A DNA stretch of 64,000 nucleotides from Ancylobacter radicis (GTDB taxonomy: Bacteria; Pseudomonadota; Alphaproteobacteria; Rhizobiales; Xanthobacteraceae): contig NZ_JAHCQH010000014.1 of assembly GCF_018449475.1 (NCBI RefSeq), positions 496,001 through 560,000 on the forward strand. Direction: 5' to 3'. Positions within the stretch are counted from its first letter, which is position 1. The number at the start of each line of letters is the position of its first letter. The translations under genes were made by a program, and so were the position numbers. The notes below the pieces were generated by a model. It was not told the DNA's origin, ran no database searches, and saw only the letters and a list, made by a program, of their open reading frames with translations. Below are positions 53,714-62,346 of the stretch, in pieces.

Positions 53714-54412
53714 TCAATGCCGATGGAGCAGGATGTCCTTGGCTTCGTTTACCCGGGCGGCGAGATAGTTCGACCCGCCCTGGTCGGGATGGAGTTTCTT
53801 CATAAGGGATCGGTGAGCCTTTCGGATGTCATCCGTACCCGCCCCCGGCGCAAGCCCCAGGATCTGGTAGGCCTCCTCTTCCGTCATCGTGCCACGGCGC
53901 GGCGCATCAGCGCCCCGCCCGCCCGGGTCGCGCTGAGCGTTTTCACGCCAGCCGGGCGCCCGGCGGTCCAGATACGCTTCGAGTAGCTGGCGGCTCTCCG
54001 CATCCAGCTCCAGCGCCAGTTGGGCGATGGAAGGGATTTCAAGACCATCGAGCGCCTGTCCGGCATGGCTCCCGCTCGTCACCGTGCCGGTCAGTCGCCC
54101 GCTATCATGGTCGAGTTGCATGTCCAGCGCCGCGGTGCGCACGGACGATACCCGTCCCTTGGTGGTGCGCAGGCGATCCCAGGGCGCCCCGCGCCCCAGA
54201 TTCCAGCCGATCAGCGACAGCCCGAAAATGCCGAGCGGGATCGCCGTCTCGATATGGCCGCGCATCCCGAGAAAACCGGCGACGAGCAGCATGGCGCCGC
54301 CGCCAACGCTGCGCCCCATCTTGGCCAGCGCCTTGGCATCCGCCCGGCCGAACGCTTTCAGCCCGTAATACAGCAGCGCGACGATGGCCGCGCCGATCAG
54401 CAGATTGATCAT
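53714..54412 (-). CDS. DnaJ-domain membrane protein (DjlA/Pam18-like)
   Basis: A 232-residue protein. One or two N-terminal membrane segments (about 1-20 and 35-68) are followed by a soluble part and a C-terminal J-domain (EEEAYQILGLAPGAGTDDIRKAHRSLMKKLHPDQGGS) with the HPD motif needed to stimulate DnaK. The J-domain ends the protein. Its ATG overlaps the stop of the VWA gene by four bases (ATGA). A partner at the membrane is likely; the substrate is unknown. Confidence 0.88.
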   Translation of the reverse strand: MINLLIGAAIVALLYYGLKAFGRADAKALAKMGRSVGGGAMLLVAGFLGMRGHIETAIPLGIFGLSLIGWNLGRGAPWDRLRTTKGRVSSVRTAALDMQLDHDSGRLTGTVTSGSHAGQALDGLEIPSIAQLALELDAESRQLLEAYLDRRAPGWRENAQRDPGGRGADAPRRGTMTEEEAYQILGLAPGAGTDDIRKAHRSLMKKLHPDQGGSNYLAARVNEAKDILLHRH

Positions 54413-55137
54413 TGGCCGTCCCGCATGGCCGACAGAAGAAGGCGCGCGCCCGCCGAGGAGGCCGAGAGCGATTGCAGGGCCTGTGTGCCGCCGGCGGCAT
54501 AGGTCGCCGCCGCGCGCAACAGAGCCCGTAACTGCTCGGCCGAGCCGGCATCGAACCGGCACCAGGCGCCTTTGGTAAGCCGCGCAATCTCGCGGAAGGC
54601 GCGCTCGGCATCCCGGTCATGCCCCTCCTGAAAGAAGAAGGCCGGAATGCCCCGCAAGGCCAGCGGACCGGCTTCGGCGCACAGATGATCCAGCGATTCC
54701 TCCATCGCGTCGCCGACGAAAACCAGTGCTCCCACAGGACCTTGTTCCGCTTCCCTGGCGGCGTGCCTGAGCACGCGGCCGATCTGGGTGGCTCCGCCCC
54801 GACAGTCGATCTTCGCCATCAGAGCGCCCAGGCGCGCGCCCTCAGCCATCCAGGGAGAGGCACGACACTCCGTCAGGCCGCGGAAGTAGATCAGCTGCAT
54901 GTCGAGCCCGCCGATGCGGCTCGCCTCGTCAAACATCTCCACCTGCAGCCCGCAGGCGATATCCCAGGTTGGCTGGCGGCTCATGGTGGCGTCGAGGCCG
55001 AAGATCAACCGCCCGCGACGCCCGGCGGCCACGGGCGGGCGGGCCTTCACGTCGGCGAGGAACGCCGCGACGTCGGCGGAGGGGGCGACCTTCGTCGCGG
55101 GGCGTGGCGCCATGGGGCGCGTCTTGTCCGAAGTCAT
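54409..55137 (-). CDS. VWA-like domain protein
   Basis: A 242-residue soluble protein. The central fold is a von Willebrand A-like domain: LIFGLDATMSR is a D-x-T-x-S form of the metal-binding site, GGATQIGRVL supplies the conserved Thr, and ALVFVGDAMEES the Asp. The N-terminal 35 residues are polar. It is translationally coupled to the DnaJ-domain gene, and divergent from panC. Co-occurrence of a VWA protein with a J-domain protein suggests a shared complex; function unknown. Confidence 0.8.
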   Translation of the reverse strand: MTSDKTRPMAPRPATKVAPSADVAAFLADVKARPPVAAGRRGRLIFGLDATMSRQPTWDIACGLQVEMFDEASRIGGLDMQLIYFRGLTECRASPWMAEGARLGALMAKIDCRGGATQIGRVLRHAAREAEQGPVGALVFVGDAMEESLDHLCAEAGPLALRGIPAFFFQEGHDRDAERAFREIARLTKGAWCRFDAGSAEQLRALLRAAATYAAGGTQALQSLSASSAGARLLLSAMRDGQ

Positions 55138-55266
55138 AGCGGCCTCGATCGGATTCGGCGCGATACTAGCGGTGCCACGCGATGGGAGACAGCACCTCGC
55201 GCATGGTTGACCCCACGCCTCCCTTTGCTAGACCCTGCCGGCCCCTTGCGACCAGGATGCACTCCG

Positions 55267-56124
55267 ATGTCCTCCACGACCGTCCGGCCCGTCCATACCG
55301 TTCAGGAGCTGCGGGAGCAGGTCGCCACGTGGCGCGTGCGCGGCGAGCGCATCGCCCTGGTGCCGACAATGGGCGCCCTGCATGCCGGGCACATGGCCCT
55401 TGTCACGGCCGCCCTCGCCCATGCCGAGCGCGTGGTCGTGTCCATTTTCGTCAACCCGACCCAGTTCGCCCCGACGGAGGATCTCAGCCGCTATCCAAGG
55501 ACATTGCAGGCGGACCTCGAAAAGGCAGCGATGGCAGGCGCGGATCTGGCGTTCGTGCCCGATGTGGCGGAAATGTACCCTGCGGGTTTTGCGACGACGA
55601 TCTCGCTTTCCGGCCCCGCCCTCGGACTGGAGACCGATTTCCGGCCAACCCATTTTGCCGGGGTCGCAACGGTGGTCGCCAAGCTTCTGATCCAGGCGGA
55701 ACCGGACATCGCGATGTTCGGCGAAAAGGACTACCAGCAGCTTCAGGTGGTCACCCGCATGGCGCGTGATCTGGACATGCCGGTTCGGATCATCGGCGTG
55801 CCCACGCTCCGGGACCCGGACGGCCTCGCCCTCTCCTCGCGGAACATCTATCTGTCGCCGCAAGAGCGGAATGTCGCGCCGGTTCTCTATCGCGCGCTCT
55901 CGGCGGCCGCGTCCGAGATTACTGGGGGAGCCGATGTCGCCGCGTCCGTCGCGCGGGCACGCCAGACAGTGATCGCGGCCGGCTTCGAGCTGCACTATCT
56001 CGACGCGCGCCATGCCGAGACGCTGGCCCCCATCGCAACGCCCGCCGAGGGCCCGATCCGTCTGCTGGTTGCCGCCCAGCTCGGCGCGACGCGTCTCATC
56101 GACAATGTCGCGGTTCCGGCCTGA
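55267..56124 (+). CDS. panC: Pantothenate synthetase
   Basis: A 285-residue ligase that joins pantoate and beta-alanine with ATP. The HIGH-like motif is PTMGALHAGHMALV near residue 33; FVNPTQFAPTEDLSRYPR, GEKDYQQLQVV and SSRNIYLSP hold the pantoate and ATP sites. Full length. The start at 55267 (MSSTTVRPVHTVQELR) fits the family; the longer frame overlaps the VWA gene. Confidence 0.96.
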   Translation: MSSTTVRPVHTVQELREQVATWRVRGERIALVPTMGALHAGHMALVTAALAHAERVVVSIFVNPTQFAPTEDLSRYPRTLQADLEKAAMAGADLAFVPDVAEMYPAGFATTISLSGPALGLETDFRPTHFAGVATVVAKLLIQAEPDIAMFGEKDYQQLQVVTRMARDLDMPVRIIGVPTLRDPDGLALSSRNIYLSPQERNVAPVLYRALSAAASEITGGADVAASVARARQTVIAAGFELHYLDARHAETLAPIATPAEGPIRLLVAAQLGATRLIDNVAVPA

Positions 56125-56153
56125 CCGTCAGCTCACCACGAGATAGCTGACGG
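56125..56153 (+). terminator. Inverted repeat directly after panC
   Basis: CCGTCAGCT (56125-56133) pairs perfectly with AGCTGACGG (56145-56153). The left arm starts one base past the panC stop. The repeat also covers the last codons of the small converging gene. No T tract follows, so it may act weakly. Confidence 0.45.
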
Positions 56154-56298
56154 CAAAGCCGACGATGACAAGGGCGATGCCGATGCCGAGCACATAGCGC
56201 ATCGGCTTGACCTCGACGGCCTGGCGCTCCTCGATATTCGCCTTCACCACGACCTCATCACCCGCCATTTCGCGGTGATCGTCCGAATCCTGCTTCAT
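56128..56298 (-). CDS. Small single-pass membrane protein, hypothetical
   Basis: A 56-residue protein beginning MKQDSDDHREMAGDEVVV. The N-terminal half is charged and the C-terminal half is one membrane segment (YVLGIGIALVIVGFAVSYL). AGGGAGAT precedes the ATG at 56298. The clear charge-then-helix layout and ribosome-binding site argue for a real gene, convergent with panC. Function unknown. Confidence 0.6.
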   Translation of the reverse strand: MKQDSDDHREMAGDEVVVKANIEERQAVEVKPMRYVLGIGIALVIVGFAVSYLVVS

Positions 56299-56357
56299 CC
56301 TTCATCTCCCTGTTGCCAGTGACAACGCGGGAGAACGGATGGGGTTTCCCTTAGGAG

Positions 56358-56792
56358 TCAAAGCAGGCCCAGAGTGCGCAATTCGCGGCGCAGCGTCTCG
56401 GGGAGCGCGACGTCGCCCGGCCCGTCACCCATGTCCAAGGGCGCATCCTTGGCGGCAAGATAGCGCCATCCCTGGAACGGCCGGCAGGGGCGCGGCTCGA
56501 CGCGGCGGACAACTGGCTCCAGCACCAGATGACAGCGGCGTATGCCGTCCGTGTCGACGAAAGGCCGGATCGCCAGCAGACGCTGGCGGCACGCCACCTC
56601 GCCCTTCACGACCCAGTAGAGCGAACCGCCGTCAATCAGTTCGGGCAGGCGGTTCGGCACCATCCGCGTGGTGTGGAACTGCTCCACCGCCTCGCCGCGC
56701 GCTGATTTGCGGGCGAGATCCTCGGCAATCCACTCCTCGAGGTCCTGCACCGATTCGGCGCCAACACAGAGCTTGAGAAGATGGAGCGGCAT
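56358..56792 (-). CDS. DUF1489 family protein
   Basis: A 144-residue soluble protein matching DUF1489 of alphaproteobacteria: LHLLKLCVGAESVQDLEEW at the start, HTTRMVPNRLPELIDGGSLYWVVKGEVACRQ in the middle, and PFQGWRYL near the end. It has conserved basic and aromatic residues but no known catalytic motif. It follows the glutathione transferase gene on the same strand after 30 bases. Function unknown. Confidence 0.9.
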   Translation of the reverse strand: MPLHLLKLCVGAESVQDLEEWIAEDLARKSARGEAVEQFHTTRMVPNRLPELIDGGSLYWVVKGEVACRQRLLAIRPFVDTDGIRRCHLVLEPVVRRVEPRPCRPFQGWRYLAAKDAPLDMGDGPGDVALPETLRRELRTLGLL

Positions 56793-56822
56793 GGGAAAGC
56801 GGGTCCGGGGAACGGGCGGCCC

Positions 56823-57497
56823 TTATACCCGCTTCACGACCGGCCAGTCGACCTCATCCTCGGGCACCACAGCCGTCTCGGCCAGAGCCAGCTTCTTCCA
56901 GGCCACGAATGCCGGATGGTCATGGATAGCGCCAATATAGGCCTGTGTCGGCTCATCCACCGCGATACCGTAGGTGCGCAGCCGCGTTGCCACCGGAGCG
57001 AACATGGCGTCGGCCGCGCAGAATGCGCCATAGAGGAAATCGCCGCCAGCTCCGAATCGCTCTCGCGCCTCCGCCCAGCGACGCATCAACAGGCGGACAT
57101 CCTTCAGCGCGGCTTCGGGCATGGCCCGCACCTCGATCGGCCGCCAGAGATTCATCGGCGCGGCGCTACGGAGGGCTCCGAAGCCGCCATGCATCTCGGT
57201 CGCCAGCGAGCGCGCGTGAGCCCGCGCGACCGGTTCTCCCGGCCACAGGCCGCGATCGGGGAAACGCTCGGCCAGATGCTCGAGGATGGCGATGGACTCC
57301 CACACGACGGCCTCGCCGTCGATCAGCACCGGCACCCTGCCGGCGGGAGAGACCGCACGGGCGCGGGCCTTGAAGTCGGGCGCCTCCAGCGGGATCGTGA
57401 TTTCCTCGAAGGGAATTCCCGCCGCCTTCATGGCGATCCATGGCCGCAGCGACCAGGAGGAATAGTTCTTGTTGCCGATCACCAGCTTCAGCGTCAT
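56823..57497 (-). CDS. Glutathione S-transferase family protein
   Basis: A 224-residue GST. N-terminal thioredoxin-like domain with NKNYSSWSLRPWIAMKA (Ser at the start of helix 1 for glutathione activation) and GRVPVLIDGEAVVWESIAIL (cis-Pro and Glu-Ser); C-terminal helical domain from about residue 90. GGAAGG stands upstream of the ATG at 57497. Substrate unknown. Separate from the YfcG-like GST at 9418. Confidence 0.92.
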   Translation of the reverse strand: MTLKLVIGNKNYSSWSLRPWIAMKAAGIPFEEITIPLEAPDFKARARAVSPAGRVPVLIDGEAVVWESIAILEHLAERFPDRGLWPGEPVARAHARSLATEMHGGFGALRSAAPMNLWRPIEVRAMPEAALKDVRLLMRRWAEARERFGAGGDFLYGAFCAADAMFAPVATRLRTYGIAVDEPTQAYIGAIHDHPAFVAWKKLALAETAVVPEDEVDWPVVKRV

Positions 57498-57608
57498 GGC
57501 CACCTTCCGCGTGTCAGGGCGGTCAAGATCGGTCAGAGCGGCGCAGGTGGCAAATTCAGATCGCTCATGGCGGCCATCACGACGGATGATCCTGCCATCC
57601 ATCGCGGG

Positions 57609-57643
57609 CAAAAAACAAACGGCCCGGCGGTGAAGCCGGGCCG
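57609..57643 (-). terminator. Rho-independent terminator for the small membrane gene
   Basis: CGGCCCGGC (57620-57628), 6-base loop, GCCGGGCCG (57635-57643). On the minus strand a T-rich TTTGTTTTTTGC follows. It lies about 70 bases after the stop of the gene at 57715. Confidence 0.88.
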
Positions 57644-57714
57644 CTGAAACTGCAAAGCTCGGCTACACGCTTGCAACCGATCCAACCAGAAGGCGAGGCT
57701 CGCCGAGCCGACGC

Positions 57715-57843
57715 TCAGCTCGCCGCCACCTGAACGGCCTGGAAGCCGCCGAAGAGATAGACAAGAGCGACCGCGGCGAGAAAGGCGACGACGGTCCAAC
57801 GTGCAACTCCCCAGCAGGAGGAGTGCTCGGAAAGGGCAGGCAT
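57715..57843 (-). CDS. Very small membrane protein, hypothetical
   Basis: A 42-residue protein with one hydrophobic helix (VARWTVVAFLAAVALVYLFGG) after a short N-terminus MPALSEHSSCWG. AGGGAT stands eight bases before the ATG and a strong terminator follows the stop, which supports a real transcript. It resembles the small single-helix proteins common in Rhizobiales, but I cannot name a family. Confidence 0.55.
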   Translation of the reverse strand: MPALSEHSSCWGVARWTVVAFLAAVALVYLFGGFQAVQVAAS

Positions 57844-58119
57844 GTGAGATCCCTAGATCGAATTTCAGATCACGTCGCTCAAGCAACAGATTCCTGTCTG
57901 GCGCGGACCGAAACAAAACTTAATCAAACGTTACCGCGTTCGCAATCGCGAAAGCGTCACAATCCCCTGCACCACGCGCAATCCTGCTAAGCGCGCGTGG
58001 AACGGACGCTTGTGTCCATCGGCTCGTCGTCGGTATTGAAGCATTGCAGCGGAGCCATCAGGATAGGGCTTGCGCCGTCACCCTCCCCTTCTCCTCTGCT
58101 CCCAAAGCGCCATAAAGTC

Positions 58120-58818
58120 ATGTTCGGCTTCACTTATCTCGACGGCATAGCCTTTGTCGCCTTCATCATCGCCTGGATCGCCTATCATTTGATGATGGAG
58201 GGCGGCTGGGCGGAGCGCCGCTCCTTCAACCGTCGGATGGATACCTTCCGGCAGCAATGGATGCAGCGCATGTTGGCGCGCGACAACCGAATCGTCGACG
58301 CCCAGATCGTTGCCGCACTGCAAAACGGCACCGCCTTTTTCGCCTCGACCTCCCTGCTCGCCATTGGCGCGACACTGGCGATCCTGCAATCGACCGACGC
58401 GGTCATGGCGATCTTCGCCGATCTGCCTTTTGTGGAGCCGAACCGGACCAGTTGGGAGGTGAAGACGCTGGGTCTGACCATTATATTCGCCAACGCCTTC
58501 TTCAAGTTCGCCTGGGCCTATCGCCTCTTCAACTACACCACGATCCTGCTCGGCTCGACGCCGCCCGCGCGCGATGCCGCGACACCCGAGGCGCAGGCCC
58601 ATGCCCGGAAGGCGGCGCGCATGGCGACGCTGGCCGGCCGGCATTTCAACCGCGGCCAGCGTGCCTTCTTCTTCGCCCTGGCCTATCTGGGCTGGTACAT
58701 AAATGGCTGGGCCTTCATGATCACGACCTTCGCCATTTTCATGGTCATGATGAATCGCCAGTTCGGCAAGGACGCGCAGTGGATCCTCGATGACGATACT
58801 TCGGAGCGCCAATCGTGA
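58120..58818 (+). CDS. DUF599 family membrane protein
   Basis: A 232-residue integral membrane protein with four membrane segments. The start FGFTYLDGIAFVAFIIAWIAYHLM and a central MARDNRI-like MLARDNRIVDAQI, then AFFASTSLLAIGATLAIL, are DUF599 features. Function unknown. The ATG at 58120 was chosen because the upstream frame is unlike a membrane-protein start. Overlaps the DUF3253 gene by four bases (GTGA). Confidence 0.9.
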   Translation: MFGFTYLDGIAFVAFIIAWIAYHLMMEGGWAERRSFNRRMDTFRQQWMQRMLARDNRIVDAQIVAALQNGTAFFASTSLLAIGATLAILQSTDAVMAIFADLPFVEPNRTSWEVKTLGLTIIFANAFFKFAWAYRLFNYTTILLGSTPPARDAATPEAQAHARKAARMATLAGRHFNRGQRAFFFALAYLGWYINGWAFMITTFAIFMVMMNRQFGKDAQWILDDDTSERQS

Positions 58819-59126
58819 ATGACGCCATGCCCACGACGGAAACTCCCCGTCCCCGCCGGCCTTCCGAAGAGGCCATGGAGGCCGCGATCCTTGCTGTGGC
58901 GGGCGCCGCCAACCGCAGCGTCTCGCCGGAGGATGTCGCCCGCAGCCTCTCCAAGGGTCCCGAATGGCAGACCGCTCTGCCGGTGCTGCGGCGGGTAGCG
59001 CAGCGCATGGCGCGCGAGGGACGCCTCGTCATGTACCGCAAGGGCAAACCCGCCGACCCGGATGAATTGCGCGGCGTGTATCGCCTTGGCCTGCCCGGCA
59101 AGAGTGACGAGCCCGGCGACATTTGA
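58815..59126 (+). CDS. DUF3253 family protein
   Basis: A 103-residue soluble protein. AAILAVAGAANRSVSPEDVARSL, followed by LPVLRRVAQRMAREGRLVMYRKGKPADP and RGVYRL, is the DUF3253 winged-helix-like core. The GTG start overlaps the DUF599 stop; an ATG four codons later is possible. DNA binding is suggested by the fold only. Confidence 0.85.
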   Translation: MNDAMPTTETPRPRRPSEEAMEAAILAVAGAANRSVSPEDVARSLSKGPEWQTALPVLRRVAQRMAREGRLVMYRKGKPADPDELRGVYRLGLPGKSDEPGDI

Positions 59127-59141
59127 CGAGTTGGTGGCCCG

Positions 59142-59933
59142 TCAGGGGGCCGGGAAGAAAGTGCCGATGCGCCCGGTCCAATAGTAGACCGCGAGTCCGA
59201 CCCATTCGCGGGCGGCCGCATCAAAGAACTGAAGCCCCTCGGCTACCGAGCTGAACAGCCGCCAAGGCGAGCCCTGTCCAGTGGTACGGAAGTCCACCGG
59301 GTAGGCGGTCACGTCGAACCCCACGGCGCGGAAGCAGCCCATCGCTCGTGGCATGTGAATGGCCGAGGTCACCAGCAACCAGCGTTCCCCCGCGGCGGGA
59401 TTGACCAGATCCCGCGTGAGGCGAGCATTCTCCGACGTGTTGCGCGAACGGCTCTCGAAGGTCACGCGGTCGGGATCGACACCGATTTGCGGCAGAACCT
59501 GCCGGATGACGTCGGCCTCCGCGATGGGTGGCGGTTCGAGACGTCCGCTGCCGCCGGTAAAGACAATCCGGGCATCGGGATAGCGCCGGCTGAGATCGGC
59601 AAGGGCAAAGAGCCGCTCGGCCGATTCCTGGAAGGCTGGCTGGCCGCGTGCGGCGGTGATGTCCGGCAATTCCGCCCCGCCCAGCACGATCACGCCGGCA
59701 ACCGCCTGCCCGTCATCGGCGTGGATGGGAAAGCGGTCCTCCAGCGCCTGCGTCATCAGGCGACCGAACGGCCCTAGCCCGGTGACCAGAATCCCGACGA
59801 CGCCGATGACGGCAAGACTGGCGCCGAGGCGCCGCCAGCGCAACATCAGCACGAGGCCGGCGAGCGCGACGAGCGTGAGAAATGTCGATGGGACGGCCGC
59901 CATCCAGCCGAGCTTGGAGAGAGTGAAGAACAT
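59142..59933 (-). CDS. YdcF family (DUF218, ElyC/SanA-like) envelope protein
   Basis: A 263-residue protein. Two N-terminal membrane segments (about 6-30 and 35-55) anchor a periplasmic DUF218 domain with VIVLGGAELPD, IVFTGGSGR, ESRSRNTSENA and WLLVTSAIHMPRAMGCF. Relatives SanA and ElyC act in the cell envelope, ElyC in handling of the undecaprenyl carrier. The ATG at 59933 lies 14 bases after the GGDEF-EAL stop, so the two genes are one operon. Confidence 0.9.
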   Translation of the reverse strand: MFFTLSKLGWMAAVPSTFLTLVALAGLVLMLRWRRLGASLAVIGVVGILVTGLGPFGRLMTQALEDRFPIHADDGQAVAGVIVLGGAELPDITAARGQPAFQESAERLFALADLSRRYPDARIVFTGGSGRLEPPPIAEADVIRQVLPQIGVDPDRVTFESRSRNTSENARLTRDLVNPAAGERWLLVTSAIHMPRAMGCFRAVGFDVTAYPVDFRTTGQGSPWRLFSSVAEGLQFFDAAAREWVGLAVYYWTGRIGTFFPAP

Positions 59934-59947
59934 GCCCGTTACATAGT

Positions 59948-62266
59948 TCAGCGCAATTGCGAGCGCGAGACAGGAAGGCTCTCGCCGCGTGCCACCCGTT
60001 CCAGGTAGCGGTCGACGCCCGACAGCGGCACCGGCGCCGCCAGCAGAAAGCCCTGCACATAGTGGCAGCCGACCGACTGAAGGTAGCGTAACTGCTCGCG
60101 TGTCTCCACGCCCTCGGCGGTCACGGTGATGGCCAGCGCGCGAGCAAGGCGCACCACGCAATCGATGATGGCCGCGGCATCTTCCGTGTGGCCGATATTC
60201 TGGATGAAGCTGCGGTCGATCTTGATCGTGTCGACCCGGAAACGGCGGATATAGCCGAGCGAGGAGTATCCGCTGCCGAAATCGTCCAGCGCGATCCGGA
60301 TGCCCATGTTCCGCAGTGCCGAGAGCGAAGCGAAGGCCTCCGGCTGGTTTCCGAACAGCAGGTTTTCGGTGATCTCGATTTCCAGCCGTTCGGCCGGAAA
60401 GCCGGTCTCGTGCAGGATACGCCGGACGGTGTCGGCAAGGTTGCCCATCCGAAAATCGACAGGGGAGAGGTTGACCGCGATCTTAACGTCGCCCCAGTCC
60501 CGCGCCTGTTCGCAGACCCGCCGCAACACCCACATATCGAGTTCGGTGATCAGCCCCGATTGCTCGGCGATGGGGATGAACTCGCCGGGCGAGATAAGCC
60601 CCTGAACGGGATGAAGCCAGCGCACCAGGGCTTCGAAACCCACCACCACATCACCGTCATTGGAGAATTGCGGCTGGTAGTAGACCGCCAGTTCGCCCGT
60701 GGTCAGCGCCCGCTTGAGCTCCAGCTCGACATCGCGCCGGCGCACGACCTCGCGCTCCATGCGGGGGGTGAAGACGCGCAGGGAGCCGCGCCCCTCGGCC
60801 TTGGCACGGTACACCGCGATATCCGCCAGCCGGATAAGTTCGCGCGCTTCGGTTCCATGGTCCGGCGCGATGGTGGCGCCGATCGTGCCGCTGATCACCA
60901 GTATCTGTCCCGCAATCTGCGCCGGCCGTCGGATCGCGTCGAGCACGACGGCACCGATTGCCTCCACCTCGTGATTGTCCGGCCCGACGGAGGCCAGCAG
61001 CACGAACTCGTCCCCGCCGAAGCGCGAGGCCAGCAGCGAGGGAAGCGCGAGAGCACCGAGGCGCGAGCCGATCTCGGCGAGCAGCAGGTCGCCGACATGA
61101 TGACCCAATGTGTCGTTGACGTCCTTGAAGCCGTCGAGATCGAGGAAGAAAATCGCCAGACGGTTGCCGGGACCGACCCGAACCAGCCGATCACGCAAGG
61201 CGCGCATCAGCATGGCCCGGTTGGCGAGGCCGCAGAGCGAGTCGACATAGGCCAGCCGCGAGGCGAGCGCCTCGCTTTTTGCCAGTTCCTGCGTCGCACG
61301 CCGGGCGTACCAGAGAATGATGATCGCGGCCGCGAGCAGCAGCACCGCCGCTCCCAGCAGCGCCGGCAGCAGGGCCCTCAACAGGGCGGCACCCGGGTTT
61401 TCCGGCATCCAGCTCAGCCAGGCCGGTGCGATGTCGCCATCATGGAAGGGGATGAGCACCGCCTGACGTCTCTCGTCGGGCGGCTCACTGGTGATGGCGG
61501 GCGCTGCGACATGAAGTTCCGCGATCAGGTCACCGAGAAAATCCGTATCGAGGAAGACGACGGTTACGGCGATCGGCGGCACGCGCGTCGGTGAAACCAC
61601 CCGGCCGTAATCCGGTGTGATGCTGATCGCACCGACCAGCGCGGGGCGACCTTCCACCCGCATATAGCCGGCCCTAAACACTGGAGACAGTTCGCGCGGG
61701 CGTTCCCCGCTCCGGGTGGCAGCGGCAACCTGCGCCGCCTGTTCCATGAAGGCGGCGCCGACACCGCGGACCAGAGGCGTCATCGCCTTGGCATCGAATG
61801 GGGCGATATCGACCGCGATCATCGAGCCATTGACGGAAGCGTAGCCGAGGCCGGTCTCGAGAACCACATAGGAACGGTCGTGCCCTTGAGTGTCGTGCAG
61901 CCACCGGCCGAAATTGTCGTGAACCCAATCGACGTCAAGGAAATAGGCGGTTCGTAGAACCGACTCGTCCCAATGAGCGAAGCTGGCCAGATCACGCTGG
62001 AGATCACCGGCCCGCCGGTTCAGGCTGTCGAGCATCAGCTCGTTCCAGCGGTCGCGCGACGCTTGGTCGACCCGTTCGGCGGCGAGCAGCGAGAAGGCGA
62101 CCATGGCGGCGATAGCGGCGGCGATGACAAGGGCCACCGCCAGGATCATCCGGTCACCCGTGCGCGCCAGCCGGGCGCTGCCAAACTGGCGATTGGACGA
62201 CACAGCCCCTTCACCAGACCCGCCTGTGGGCGCCTGCCCGAGAAGACGGCCGACGGGCCCCCACAT
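59948..62266 (-). CDS. Membrane GGDEF-EAL cyclic-di-GMP protein with periplasmic CHASE4-like sensor
   Basis: A 772-residue inner-membrane protein. One membrane segment near residue 45 and one near 310 enclose a periplasmic sensor with SFAHWDESVL and WLHDTQ (CHASE4-like). The GGDEF domain (RFGGDEFVLLA) has an intact active site but no RxxD inhibitory site five residues before it. The EAL domain keeps its key residues: FEALVRW, NLSPVDF, EITEN, DDFGSGYSSL, KIDRSF, EGVET and QGF. So both synthesis and breakdown of cyclic-di-GMP are possible. AGGAGA stands before the ATG. Confidence 0.93.
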   Translation of the reverse strand: MWGPVGRLLGQAPTGGSGEGAVSSNRQFGSARLARTGDRMILAVALVIAAAIAAMVAFSLLAAERVDQASRDRWNELMLDSLNRRAGDLQRDLASFAHWDESVLRTAYFLDVDWVHDNFGRWLHDTQGHDRSYVVLETGLGYASVNGSMIAVDIAPFDAKAMTPLVRGVGAAFMEQAAQVAAATRSGERPRELSPVFRAGYMRVEGRPALVGAISITPDYGRVVSPTRVPPIAVTVVFLDTDFLGDLIAELHVAAPAITSEPPDERRQAVLIPFHDGDIAPAWLSWMPENPGAALLRALLPALLGAAVLLLAAAIIILWYARRATQELAKSEALASRLAYVDSLCGLANRAMLMRALRDRLVRVGPGNRLAIFFLDLDGFKDVNDTLGHHVGDLLLAEIGSRLGALALPSLLASRFGGDEFVLLASVGPDNHEVEAIGAVVLDAIRRPAQIAGQILVISGTIGATIAPDHGTEARELIRLADIAVYRAKAEGRGSLRVFTPRMEREVVRRRDVELELKRALTTGELAVYYQPQFSNDGDVVVGFEALVRWLHPVQGLISPGEFIPIAEQSGLITELDMWVLRRVCEQARDWGDVKIAVNLSPVDFRMGNLADTVRRILHETGFPAERLEIEITENLLFGNQPEAFASLSALRNMGIRIALDDFGSGYSSLGYIRRFRVDTIKIDRSFIQNIGHTEDAAAIIDCVVRLARALAITVTAEGVETREQLRYLQSVGCHYVQGFLLAAPVPLSGVDRYLERVARGESLPVSRSQLR

Positions 62267-62346
62267 CTGCTCTCTCCTGCGGATTGCAGCTATGCTAGGG
62301 CGCTTTTGTTAATGGCGGTTGAAATATTCGACTTTGTTTCGATTTT

